A stretch of 5,625 nucleotides of DNA from Alphaproteobacteria bacterium (GTDB lineage: Bacteria > Pseudomonadota > Alphaproteobacteria > Rhizobiales > Aestuariivirgaceae): positions 1-5,625 of the forward strand of contig JAGRLX010000111.1 in NCBI GenBank assembly GCA_020441605.1, in the 5' to 3' direction. Of the stretch, positions 1 through 5,574 are shown piece by piece (position 1 is the stretch's first letter; each line of letters begins with the position of its first letter). The position numbers and the translations under genes are program-made. A model generated the notes under the pieces. It made no database searches and was not told the DNA's origin. It saw nothing but the letters and a program-made list of their open reading frames with translations.

Positions 1-269
1 TTAATAGGTCCTGAGCCTAGATCTTCTCTGACACAAAGGCGAGGAAGCGCCTGCGCAAGTCATTACGCGGGAAAATGAACTTGGAGAGCCTGACGGCAAG
101 CGATTTCGAGGTTCAGAAGCGGAACAGGTGAAAAATCGGGGGGAAATCCTTCCACGACATTTTCTCGGAAGTCGAGCACGACGATCTGTACACTGCCACC
201 TATGGGATGATGTCCGGGTCATTCGCGACTCCTGGAATGAGTCGATGAACTGGGGCCACTCAAGGAACG
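1..269. other. left-edge region with no supported gene
   Basis: No reading frame here gives a protein I recognise. A long open frame on the minus strand and one on the plus strand exist, but neither has a ribosome binding site, family motifs or a coding-like composition. A short plus-strand stretch near 151-245 reads FHDIFSEVEHDDLYTATYG, which looks somewhat protein-like, but it has no start or context and I cannot assign it. The region precedes a decayed transposase and may be the left part of the same element or older debris. No terminal inverted repeat was identified. Confidence 0.4.
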
Positions 270-898
270 ATGACGGCGCGTTCTCGGCGTTTCCGGTCAC
301 GCCTCGACCAGATCATCAACATGAGCCACGAGCCCGCTCGACTGGCGATTTCGGTGTCGCGGGAGACCATCCAAGCCAGGTGAGGTGTACAGCGACGGGC
401 CGGGCGTGCGCAGCTGGCCATGCGGTTGATTGCGGGGCAGGGCTTCGATCCTCAGGCACACGTTCAATCTCTTCGACGCGGAACTCTGAGTCCGCTGGGT
501 GGATATCCCCAATTTCCGGCCGTTCTGCGGCGAGGAGATCTTCCTCCATGACCTTCCGTTTGACCGATCGTCCCTGACATGCTGGTGGCAGAGGATGGCG
601 GTGGGGCGCATCATGTCCCTGCTGCAGGAGAGCCTGTTCGTGGCGACGAAGACGGGGGCGATGGCGCCGCAGGATACGCGCCGGGTAATTATCGACACGA
701 CGGTGCAGCCGAAGAGCGTGATTTTCCCCGCCGGCGCCAAGCTCCTGCAGCGGGCGCGTAAGACGCTGGTGGCATTGGCGAAGAAGGTGGGGTTTGATCT
801 CCGCCGGTCCCATGTGCGGGTCAGCAAGTTCTCCCTGATCCGGTACCTGCAGTACGCTCGTGCCATATAGTTCAAGCGCGCCACCAAGGCCTTGAGCA
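270..898 (+). pseudogene. degenerate IS5-family transposase, N-terminal part only
   Basis: This is the remnant of an IS5-family DDE transposase of the type with an N-terminal DUF772-like domain. From an ATG at 270 the frame reads RSRLDQIINMSHEPARLA, typical of the family's N-terminus, and stops at a TGA at 381. The homology continues one frame over with EVYSDGPG (382-405), shifts again at MRLIAG (420-437), and from about 448 stays in one frame: HTFNLFDAEL, a TGA at 487 where a Cys codon is expected, VRW, FRPFCGEEIFLHDLPFDR, then DTTVQPKSVIFPAGAKLL, which carries the first catalytic Asp. A TAG at 868 replaces the Gln codon of the usual AKQFKRA, and FKRATKAL follows before similarity ends near 895. 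The second Asp and the Glu of the DDE triad are absent, so the copy cannot be active. Family assignment is from recalled motifs and is fairly secure; the exact ends are approximate. Confidence 0.82.
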
Positions 899-903
899 CA
901 GAA

Positions 904-1545
904 TTACTGGACTCTATCAGGCGGATCGAGCAGAAAGTCCCTCACTGCGGCGGCGGACCCCAATGGCAGCAAGTCTCGCCGGTCGGTCAGAATTTCGGCG
1001 TAATACGGGATGTTCTTCAGGCGCTCTTCCAGCGTCTCGGTGATTTGCATTGCATTGTAACCGGCCTGATGGAAATACGTGACGCGCGCCCGGATCAGTG
1101 CGGCCTGCCCTTTGAAGCCCATGGCTTCGAACACGGCGCGCAGCTGGTCGATCCTGAAAAGCTCGATGCCCCGCAGAACGTCGGCGGTTCTGGCATCGCT
1201 ATGGGCCCAGTCACGAATGGCATTGTCGTAGCGCGGGTTGAACTCGTTTTCGAGCACGAGCGTTCGAACATACGCTAGATACTGTCGCATTCCACTGGGG
1301 CCAGCCGTTGAGATTGCCCGGGTGAAGGGATCAGTGTTTCGCCGCGCCCAATCCTGTCGGATGTCTTCGAGCAGTTCCTCCAGTTTCCGGTATTGCCAGT
1401 AGAAAGCGCCAGTCGTCACACCGAGCGATTCCGACAGTGCGCGCAAGCGAATTCCTGTTATTCCCTTCTCGATCAGCACCAGCCGTCCGGCATCAATCCA
1501 ATCCTTTCTATCGAGCCCGCGCTGTTCCTGGCTTGGGTCGGGCAT
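904..1545 (-). CDS. TetR/AcrR-family transcriptional regulator
   Basis: Predicted DNA-binding repressor of 213 residues, a normal length for TetR proteins. The N-terminal domain (about residues 13-60) shows the family pattern: a first helix RKDWIDAGRLVLIEKG, then the helix-turn-helix LRALSESLGVTTGAFYWQY (34-52), followed by the usual KLEELL start of helix 4. The rest is helical with no obvious catalytic or metal motif, as expected for the variable ligand-binding and dimerisation domain. The ATG at 1545 leaves a short extension before the first helix; the purine-rich GAGAGACGG just upstream is a weak ribosome binding site. The gene is divergent from the ABC importer operon, and two identical-type palindromes lie between them, so I infer that it represses the operon and itself, relieved by a ligand that is probably the imported solute or a derivative. 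The C-terminal tail after YYAEILTDR ends six bases from a transposase relic, so the last roughly 15-20 residues could have been altered by that insertion. Confidence 0.9.
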   Translation of the reverse strand: MPDPSQEQRGLDRKDWIDAGRLVLIEKGITGIRLRALSESLGVTTGAFYWQYRKLEELLEDIRQDWARRNTDPFTRAISTAGPSGMRQYLAYVRTLVLENEFNPRYDNAIRDWAHSDARTADVLRGIELFRIDQLRAVFEAMGFKGQAALIRARVTYFHQAGYNAMQITETLEERLKNIPYYAEILTDRRDLLPLGSAAAVRDFLLDPPDRVQ

Positions 1546-1599
1546 GTCCGTCTCTCGGTCCTCTGTTCATCGCTGCATCTGAAAGTTTCCGGTTGACTC

Positions 1600-1628
1600 A
1601 TTAAAACACATAACGCACGTTATGGAAG
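1600..1628 (-). promoter_or_regulatory. candidate sigma70-type promoter for the TetR gene
   Basis: On the minus strand CTTCCA (1628-1623) is followed after 17 bases by TTTAAT (1605-1600), which matches five of six bases of the -10 consensus TATAAT. The -35 match is weak (three of six). The first CATAAC-N4-GTTATG palindrome lies in the spacer between the two boxes, the arrangement expected for autorepression. Transcription would start roughly 45-50 bases before the regulator's ATG. For the opposite direction, TTGACT at 1593-1598 is a fair -35, but I see no good -10 at the right distance, so the operon promoter is left unassigned. Confidence 0.4.
1609..1624. promoter_or_regulatory. operator candidate 1 (CATAAC-N4-GTTATG)
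   Basis: A 16-bp inverted repeat, CATAAC GCAC GTTATG, with perfect 6-bp arms. It lies 63 bp before the regulator's start codon and overlaps the candidate regulator promoter. The same arms recur at 1632-1647. Paired palindromes between a TetR gene and a divergent operon are the normal sign of TetR operators. Assignment to this regulator is by position only. Confidence 0.75.
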
Positions 1629-1631
1629 CGA

Positions 1632-1647
1632 CATAACAAGTGTTATG
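1632..1647. promoter_or_regulatory. operator candidate 2 (CATAAC-N4-GTTATG)
   Basis: A second 16-bp inverted repeat, CATAAC AAGT GTTATG, with arms identical to the site at 1609-1624 but a different 4-bp centre. Conserved arms with a free centre are what a dimeric helix-turn-helix protein would select. The centres are 23 bp apart, close to two helical turns, so two dimers could sit on similar faces of the DNA. The site ends 130 bp before the binding-protein ATG. Confidence 0.75.
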
Positions 1648-1732
1648 CCGATTCATTGTGGGCCACGTCGCAAGTTGGGCGCCTCACCGGCAGGGTAGGT
1701 TCCTTTTGCCGCCGGAGTGGCTTTCGGACTTG

Positions 1733-1759
1733 TGGGCCCAGAAAAAAACGTGGGGCCCA
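1733..1759 (+). promoter_or_regulatory. leader hairpin just before the operon's first ribosome binding site
   Basis: TGGGCCC (1733-1739) pairs perfectly with GGGCCCA (1753-1759) around a 13-base loop containing a run of seven A. The structure ends seven bases before the GGGAGG ribosome binding site of the binding-protein gene. There is no T-tract after it, so it is not an intrinsic terminator. It could protect the 5' end of the mRNA or affect ribosome access. The inner GGGCCC is itself palindromic, so other foldings are possible. Function is inference only. Confidence 0.4.
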
Positions 1760-1766
1760 ACAAACT

Positions 1767-1772
1767 GGGAGG
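1767..1772 (+). promoter_or_regulatory. ribosome binding site fixing the binding-protein start
   Basis: GGGAGG lies five bases before the ATG at 1778. It decides the start: the same frame stays open upstream to about 1640, but the upstream stretch overlaps the second operator, has no ribosome binding site and encodes nothing like a signal peptide, whereas the ATG at 1778 begins a clear twin-arginine signal. Confidence 0.8.
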
Positions 1773-1777
1773 TTCAA

Positions 1778-2680
1778 ATGTTAGACGGACTGAATAGAAG
1801 ACAATTCTTGAAAACCACCGGTGCTCTCGCCGCGGCAACCGTGGTTGGGGCGCCGCTGCGCGCCTCGGCTGCCGAGCTTGAATTGGTGGAGCCTGGTGTC
1901 CTGACGGTTGCCTTTAATGGCGACATGCCAGGCACTGGCGAGAAGGATGGCAAGTTGATTGGTCTCGATGGCGAGATCATGCAGTGGGTCGGCGAGCAAC
2001 TCGGCCTGAAGGTCAAGCCGGTACTGATGGAGTGGGCCGCCGAAATCGAATCCGTGAAAGGCCGCCGGGTAGACGCCATGCACGGCATGATGGGCTGGAA
2101 CGAGCCCCGCACCAAGGTGATCAACATCACCGACCCGATCTACTATGGCGGCGCAACCATCGCCCAGAAGAAGTCCAGCAACCTAGCCTCGCTGGCTGAT
2201 CTCAACGGCAAGAAGATCGCCACGATCCAGGGCTTTGGCTGGATTGATCAGCTCAAGGCCATTCCCGGGTCCGAACTCAGCTTGTACGACACGAGCGATG
2301 CCGCGATGCGCGACCTGTTAGCGGGTCGTATCGATGGACTGTTCGCCGATCCGCCGCTCACCCAGTATGTGATTGCGCAGAACCCCGATTGGGAGCTCCA
2401 CGCCGTTCCCTTCGAGGGCGAATACGATCCGAAATACTCACTGCTCACGTCCAAGTACAACGTCGTGTTCGGTCTGTCGAAGGACGCGCCGAACCTTCTC
2501 GCGGCCTTCAATGCGAAGATTGCCGAAGCCTGGGCAAGCTGCCTCAATATCAAGACGGCCGCAAAATATGGTCTCGGCGATGCGTCGTGGTTCGATCCAG
2601 GCCCGGTCAACGAACGTGCGGGCAAAGACCGTCCGGCAGATTGGAAGCCACCCGTCCTCTCTGACACCTGCAAAGCCTAA
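1778..2680 (+). CDS. Tat-exported solute-binding protein of a PAAT-type ABC importer
   Basis: Periplasmic substrate-binding protein (family 3, SBP_bac_3) of 300 residues, which captures the solute and delivers it to the two permeases encoded downstream. The N-terminus MLDGLNRRQFLKTTGALAAA is a twin-arginine signal (RRQFLK at 7-12), with a likely cleavage after ASA (29-31), so export is predicted in folded form through Tat rather than Sec. The mature part follows the family layout: LTVAFNGDMPG at the first strand, GLDGEIMQWVGEQLGL (62-77), an Arg at 111 in NEPRTK before the ITDPIYY segment, and DLLAGRIDGLFAD (179-191) with the Asp that usually contacts the alpha-amino group. Two departures stand out: the usual T-x-x-R is W107-N-E-P-R111, and the usual GTT-type carboxylate motif after the hinge is QGFGW (151-155). 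The substrate may therefore differ from a standard amino acid. First gene of the operon, 63 bp before the ATPase. Confidence 0.9.
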   Translation: MLDGLNRRQFLKTTGALAAATVVGAPLRASAAELELVEPGVLTVAFNGDMPGTGEKDGKLIGLDGEIMQWVGEQLGLKVKPVLMEWAAEIESVKGRRVDAMHGMMGWNEPRTKVINITDPIYYGGATIAQKKSSNLASLADLNGKKIATIQGFGWIDQLKAIPGSELSLYDTSDAAMRDLLAGRIDGLFADPPLTQYVIAQNPDWELHAVPFEGEYDPKYSLLTSKYNVVFGLSKDAPNLLAAFNAKIAEAWASCLNIKTAAKYGLGDASWFDPGPVNERAGKDRPADWKPPVLSDTCKA

Positions 2681-2691
2681 CGGTAACACTC

Positions 2692-2716
2692 TGGCCGGGC
2701 CACTCGCGCCCGGCCA
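2692..2716 (+). promoter_or_regulatory. intercistronic GC-rich hairpin
   Basis: TGGCCGGGC (2692-2700) pairs perfectly with GCCCGGCCA (2708-2716) around a 7-base loop. It begins 12 bases after the binding-protein stop and ends 14 bases before the ATPase ribosome binding site GGAGGA (2731-2736). No T-run follows, so it should not fully terminate. Hairpins at this position in ABC importer operons commonly protect the binding-protein message from 3' decay, giving more binding protein than membrane components. That role is inferred from position and stability. Confidence 0.7.
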
Positions 2717-2743
2717 CGCTATTCCCTAACGGAGGATCTGCGC

Positions 2744-3514
2744 ATGGCTGAACCCCTGTTGCGTGCGGAGAGCATTCGCAAAGACTTCGGCGACCTGCAC
2801 GTGCTGAAAGGCGTTTCAACCACGCTGGAGCGGGGGCACAAGACCGCAATCATCGGTCCGTCGGGATGTGGCAAGTCCACGTTCCTGCGCTGCATCAACT
2901 ACATGGAGACGCCCACCGCGGGGCACGTGTATCTTGACGGTGAACTGTTTGGCGAGACCCAGAATGGTCAAACCTTCACGCGCATGAGCGAAAAAATGCT
3001 GGCGCGCCAGCGTTCGCAAGTCGGCATGGTGTTCCAGGGGTTCTATTTGTGGCCCCATTTAAGTGTCCGCGACAACGTGGCCATCGCGCCGATGAAGGTG
3101 CGCGGCATGGGCAAGAAGGAGGCCTATGAGCTTGCCGAAGCGATGCTGAACAAGGTTCACATGTCGCACAAGATCGACGAATTTCCCGAGCGCCTTTCAG
3201 GTGGCCAGCAGCAGCGCGTAGCCATTGCACGCGCTCTGGCGCAACAACCCAAACTGATGTTGTTCGACGAGCCCACGTCGGCACTCGACCCCGAACTTGT
3301 GGGCGAGGTCCTGAAGGTCATCCAGGAACTTGCTGCGGAGGGCACCTCCATGGTGCTCGTCACCCATGAGGTGCGCTTTGCGCGGCAGGTGGCTGACCGT
3401 GTGATCTTCCTGAGTGACGGCGTGATTGTCGAGGAAGGACCACCAGATCAAGTGATCGGAGCACCGAAGCACGAGCGGCTGCGCACCTTCCTGAAGCAGA
3501 TCCTGGAGCACTGA
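2744..3514 (+). CDS. ABC transporter ATP-binding protein, polar amino acid type (GlnQ/HisP-like)
   Basis: Cytoplasmic ATPase of 256 residues, the usual size for PAAT importers, which hydrolyses ATP as a dimer to drive uptake. All motifs are present: Walker [10 protein letters not shown] (38-46), Q-loop Gln98 in [16 protein letters not shown], signature LSGGQQQR (151-158), Walker B LMLFDEP (171-177) with catalytic Glu176, D-loop SALD (179-182) and switch His208 in VTHE. The Q-loop GFYLW differs slightly from the common HFNLF type; this segment contacts the permease coupling helices. The ATG at 2744 is preceded by GGAGGA with a 7-base gap. The closely following permeases, 6 bases after the stop, show that it belongs to the same transcript. 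The protein has no C-terminal regulatory domain of the MetN or MalK kind. Substrate cannot be read from the ATPase. Confidence 0.95.
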   Translation: MAEPLLRAESIRKDFGDLHVLKGVSTTLERGHKTAIIGPSGCGKSTFLRCINYMETPTAGHVYLDGELFGETQNGQTFTRMSEKMLARQRSQVGMVFQGFYLWPHLSVRDNVAIAPMKVRGMGKKEAYELAEAMLNKVHMSHKIDEFPERLSGGQQQRVAIARALAQQPKLMLFDEPTSALDPELVGEVLKVIQELAAEGTSMVLVTHEVRFARQVADRVIFLSDGVIVEEGPPDQVIGAPKHERLRTFLKQILEH

Positions 3515-3520
3515 CTGTCG

Positions 3521-4180
3521 ATGGAAGCGGTCTTGCACAAGATGGCATCGTTTGGGCCACCGCTGCTTCTGGGGGCCGTTACGACGCTTGTGATCACAAT
3601 TGCATCCTTGATCATTGCGATCATTCTCGGTCTGGGATTGGCGCTTGTTCAGCGGGCCAGGATTACGTGGCTCAATTGGCTGATCGTTGGCTATGTCGAG
3701 GTGTTTCGGAATACCCCCGTACTGGCGCAGCTCTTCCTCATCTATTTCGGACTTCCCTACCTTGGGTATCAAATCCCGTCTTTTCTGGCGGCCGTGATTG
3801 GGCTCGGGTTGAACGGAAGTGCAGTGTTGTCGGAGGTCTTCCGTTCTGGCATCGGCGCAATTCATGCCGGACAGCGCGAAGCTGCAGCCGCGGTTGGAAT
3901 GACGCCTGCAATGTCCATGCGCTACATCGTGCTGCCGCAAACGTGGCGGATTACGCTGCCGCCAATCGGCAATTACGGTATCGCCTTGTTCAAGGATACC
4001 GCGGTTGTGTCCGCAATCGCCGCGCCAGAGATCATGTTCTATGCGCGCAACCTCGTGACGTCCACCTTCGAAACGACGTTCATCTATGTGCTGGTGGCGC
4101 TGCTCTATTTCGCACTTGCCTTTCCAATGGCGCGACTCGTCGATGGACTGGAGCGTAAGCAGAGGGCCTGGCAGAGATGA
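3521..4180 (+). CDS. ABC transporter permease, polar amino acid type (HisM/GlnP-like), subunit 1
   Basis: Inner-membrane permease of 219 residues, typical for this family, with about five hydrophobic segments (roughly 15-43, 66-80, 88-107, 145-165 and 186-208). It carries FRNTPVLAQLF (62-72), the family's R-x-T-P motif, and the cytoplasmic EAA loop, REAAAAVGMTPAMSMRYIVLPQ region at 119-140, that docks on the ATPase. It begins 6 bases after the ATPase stop; the upstream GGAG (3505-3508) is about 12 bases away, longer than ideal, so a downstream ATG at 3542 is a possible alternative start. The last four bases overlap the second permease gene, implying translational coupling and heterodimer formation with that protein. 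Confidence 0.93.
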   Translation: MEAVLHKMASFGPPLLLGAVTTLVITIASLIIAIILGLGLALVQRARITWLNWLIVGYVEVFRNTPVLAQLFLIYFGLPYLGYQIPSFLAAVIGLGLNGSAVLSEVFRSGIGAIHAGQREAAAAVGMTPAMSMRYIVLPQTWRITLPPIGNYGIALFKDTAVVSAIAAPEIMFYARNLVTSTFETTFIYVLVALLYFALAFPMARLVDGLERKQRAWQR

Positions 4181-4863
4181 ATGATCTTCTCGGTTTCTTC
4201 GCGACCTATTCGGAGAACTGGCCCAGTTGGTGGCCGCAGTTGGTTCCCGCGGTCTGGTTCACCATCAAGCTCACCTTCGTGTCCTTTCTTCTTGCGGTGC
4301 TCTTTGGCATCCTCCTGGCACTGGGCAAGCTGTCCCACAATAGGGTCTTGCGGATGGCCTCGACGGCATATGTCGAGCTGGCACGCGGCGTGCCCGCGCT
4401 GGCCATTCTATTCTTACTCTACTTCGGCCTTGTTCCGCTCGGGATTGTCCTCGACGCATTCGTTGCGGGCTTCATCGGCCTTGGCATGAGCGGTGGTGGC
4501 TATTTCGCGGAGGTGTTTCGCGCCGGCATTCTCGCCGTCCACAAGGGGCAGCGCGAAGCGGCTTCCGCCGTCGGCATGACGCCGATCGCGACGTTCCGCT
4601 GGATCATCCTGCCGCAGGCGATGCGCGTCGTCCTGCCGCCCATGATGAATCTGTTCATCAGCCTGCTGAAGGACACGTCGCTATGTTCTCTCATATCGGT
4701 GCCAGAACTGATGTTGCGCTCCAAGGACCTGGCCATGATGTCGTTCCTGCCGATGCATCTTTTCTTGTTGGCCGCCGTGATCTATTTCATCCTGGCTTGG
4801 CCTATTTCCCTGCTGGCTCGAAGGCTCGAAGCCCGGATGCGGCGTGGCTACAGGTCGGGTTAG
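4177..4863 (+). CDS. ABC transporter permease, polar amino acid type (HisQ/GlnP-like), subunit 2
   Basis: Second inner-membrane permease, 228 residues, paralogous to the one before it. About five membrane segments are visible (roughly 22-50, 74-92, 94-115, 152-170 and 193-216). It has the ARGVPALAILFLLYFG motif (69-84) and an EAA loop, REAASAVGMT through IILPQ (126-147), followed by the common LLKDTSL segment. The start codon overlaps the previous stop as ATGA, with AGAGGG about ten bases upstream. The basic C-terminal tail RRLEARMRRGYRSG is cytoplasmic. This is the last gene of the operon; no clear rho-independent terminator follows the stop. The two permeases presumably form a heterodimeric channel. 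Confidence 0.93.
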   Translation: MNDLLGFFATYSENWPSWWPQLVPAVWFTIKLTFVSFLLAVLFGILLALGKLSHNRVLRMASTAYVELARGVPALAILFLLYFGLVPLGIVLDAFVAGFIGLGMSGGGYFAEVFRAGILAVHKGQREAASAVGMTPIATFRWIILPQAMRVVLPPMMNLFISLLKDTSLCSLISVPELMLRSKDLAMMSFLPMHLFLLAAVIYFILAWPISLLARRLEARMRRGYRSG

Positions 4864-5281
4864 GTCTCGCAACACTTGAGGCGACTGCACTAACGGTCAG
4901 CACGGCGGCGTCATGGGGCGTCAATCAGCCATTGCCAAGGTGCCATTCTCGCCTGGTGCGCCTCCCGATAGCCTACCACTCTTTGGACCGATAACCCCAG
5001 TAGTATCAGCCGCGCGGATCGCCTGGATCCCGCACTTATGTCATCTGGCTGCGATAGTATTCTCGGTCGCAACAGATGACCAGTCTTGCGAGCTACATTG
5101 GAGTGTCACGGGACCAATTGCAGCACGTTCTCATTATGCATCGAAGGCCGCAGGTGGCACACTTGTGACGGTGGGTCTGCGGAGCAAGGATCCTACTCAG
5201 GCACAAAGGTGAAACCTGAGCCAGCGTATGTCCGCGAGATTCGATTTCTGGAGTTGGGCAACCCGCTTCTGATACCAGCTC
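4864..5281. other. gene-free stretch downstream of the importer operon
   Basis: About 420 bases with no gene I can support. Open frames exist on the plus strand (for example 4913-5212 and 5086-5346), but they lack ribosome binding sites, have no recognisable motifs, and in the part I checked (about 5060-5212) their third-position GC is near 50 percent, unlike the neighbouring genes. No intrinsic terminator for the operon stands out. The base composition is lower in GC than the operon, which fits decayed or acquired DNA. Confidence 0.5.
5196..5220. repeat. short inverted repeat
   Basis: CTCAGG (5196-5201) pairs with CCTGAG (5215-5220) around a 13-base loop. It is weak and has no T-run, and there is no adjacent gene end that would make it a terminator. 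Reported only as the one clear stem in an otherwise featureless stretch. Confidence 0.25.
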
Positions 5282-5425
5282 TCAATAGACCAAACTTTGG
5301 CACAATATCACCGGCATCTGCGGCTCTTGATCGAGGAGCAACCTGATGGTCTCGGCGATTTCCGCTTGGCGCACCTCCGGCAGTGCCTTGGCCTGTTCGA
5401 CCGTCACCTTCAGCGTATCTGTCAT
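5282..5425 (-). pseudogene. small ORF, probably 3'-truncated gene of unknown function (antitoxin-like N-terminus)
   Basis: A 47-codon reading frame starting MTDTLKVTVEQAKALPEVRQ and continuing AEIAETIRLLLDQEPQMP. The first 38 codons have about 80 percent GC at third positions and encode an amphipathic helical pattern, the signature of a real gene in a GC-rich genome. The remaining codons (ILCQSLVY) switch to AT-rich third positions, as if the original gene was cut near 5310 and reads into unrelated DNA. The style resembles short N-terminal regions of rhizobial antitoxin-like proteins that begin with an amphipathic helix, but I cannot name a family. An in-frame TAG lies upstream of the ATG, so the start is bounded; no strong ribosome binding site is visible and no toxin gene is adjacent. 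Confidence 0.4.
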
Positions 5426-5518
5426 ATAGTTGAATTCTAACGCGCCACGCCCTCTCCCGCGAAACTAGGGATGCACATGCCTCAACACTGCGCGACACCA
5501 AACTGTACCCGTCAAATG

Positions 5519-5537
5519 TGCGACTAGGTTGCGACTA
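5519..5537. repeat. 8-bp direct repeat TGCGACTA
   Basis: TGCGACTA occurs at 5519-5526 and again at 5530-5537, an 11-bp period, 38 bp beyond the 3' end of the tRNA gene. It is short, and chance occurrence is quite possible; its only interest is the location beside a tRNA 3' end, where integrase arm or excisionase sites are sometimes found. Confidence 0.3.
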
Positions 5538-5574
5538 ACAGAGGTCGAAGATTTGGCTAAGTCTATGAAAAGAA

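Noticed and set aside
297..899. Long minus-strand open frames opposite the transposase relic
   Set aside because: They are antisense to recognisable transposase homology and show no motifs or ribosome binding sites.
1640..1777. Upstream extension of the binding-protein frame giving a 346-residue protein
   Set aside because: It starts inside the second operator, has no ribosome binding site and places a twin-arginine signal 46 residues into the protein. The ATG at 1778 has a strong GGGAGG at the right distance.
3197..3940. 247-residue minus-strand open frame across the ATPase and first permease
   Set aside because: It is antisense to two well-supported genes, its composition is rich in His, Arg and Gln as expected for a shadow frame, and it has no family motifs.
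5086..5346. Plus-strand open frame with CHGTNC and two further Cys, resembling a small zinc-binding protein
   Set aside because: No ATG or ribosome binding site supports the start, there is no second clear Cys pair at zinc-ribbon spacing, and its 3' part is antisense to the better-supported short ORF at 5282-5425.
863..5448. Shared CATATAGTT followed by CGCGCCA at about 863-885 and about 5423-5448
   Set aside because: Nine-base matches are expected many times by chance in a window of this size, the spacing between the two parts differs, and the left copy is explained by transposase coding sequence.
5193..5501. 102-residue minus-strand open frame
   Set aside because: It overlaps the better-supported short ORF at 5282-5425 in another frame and reads as a basic, motif-free shadow.
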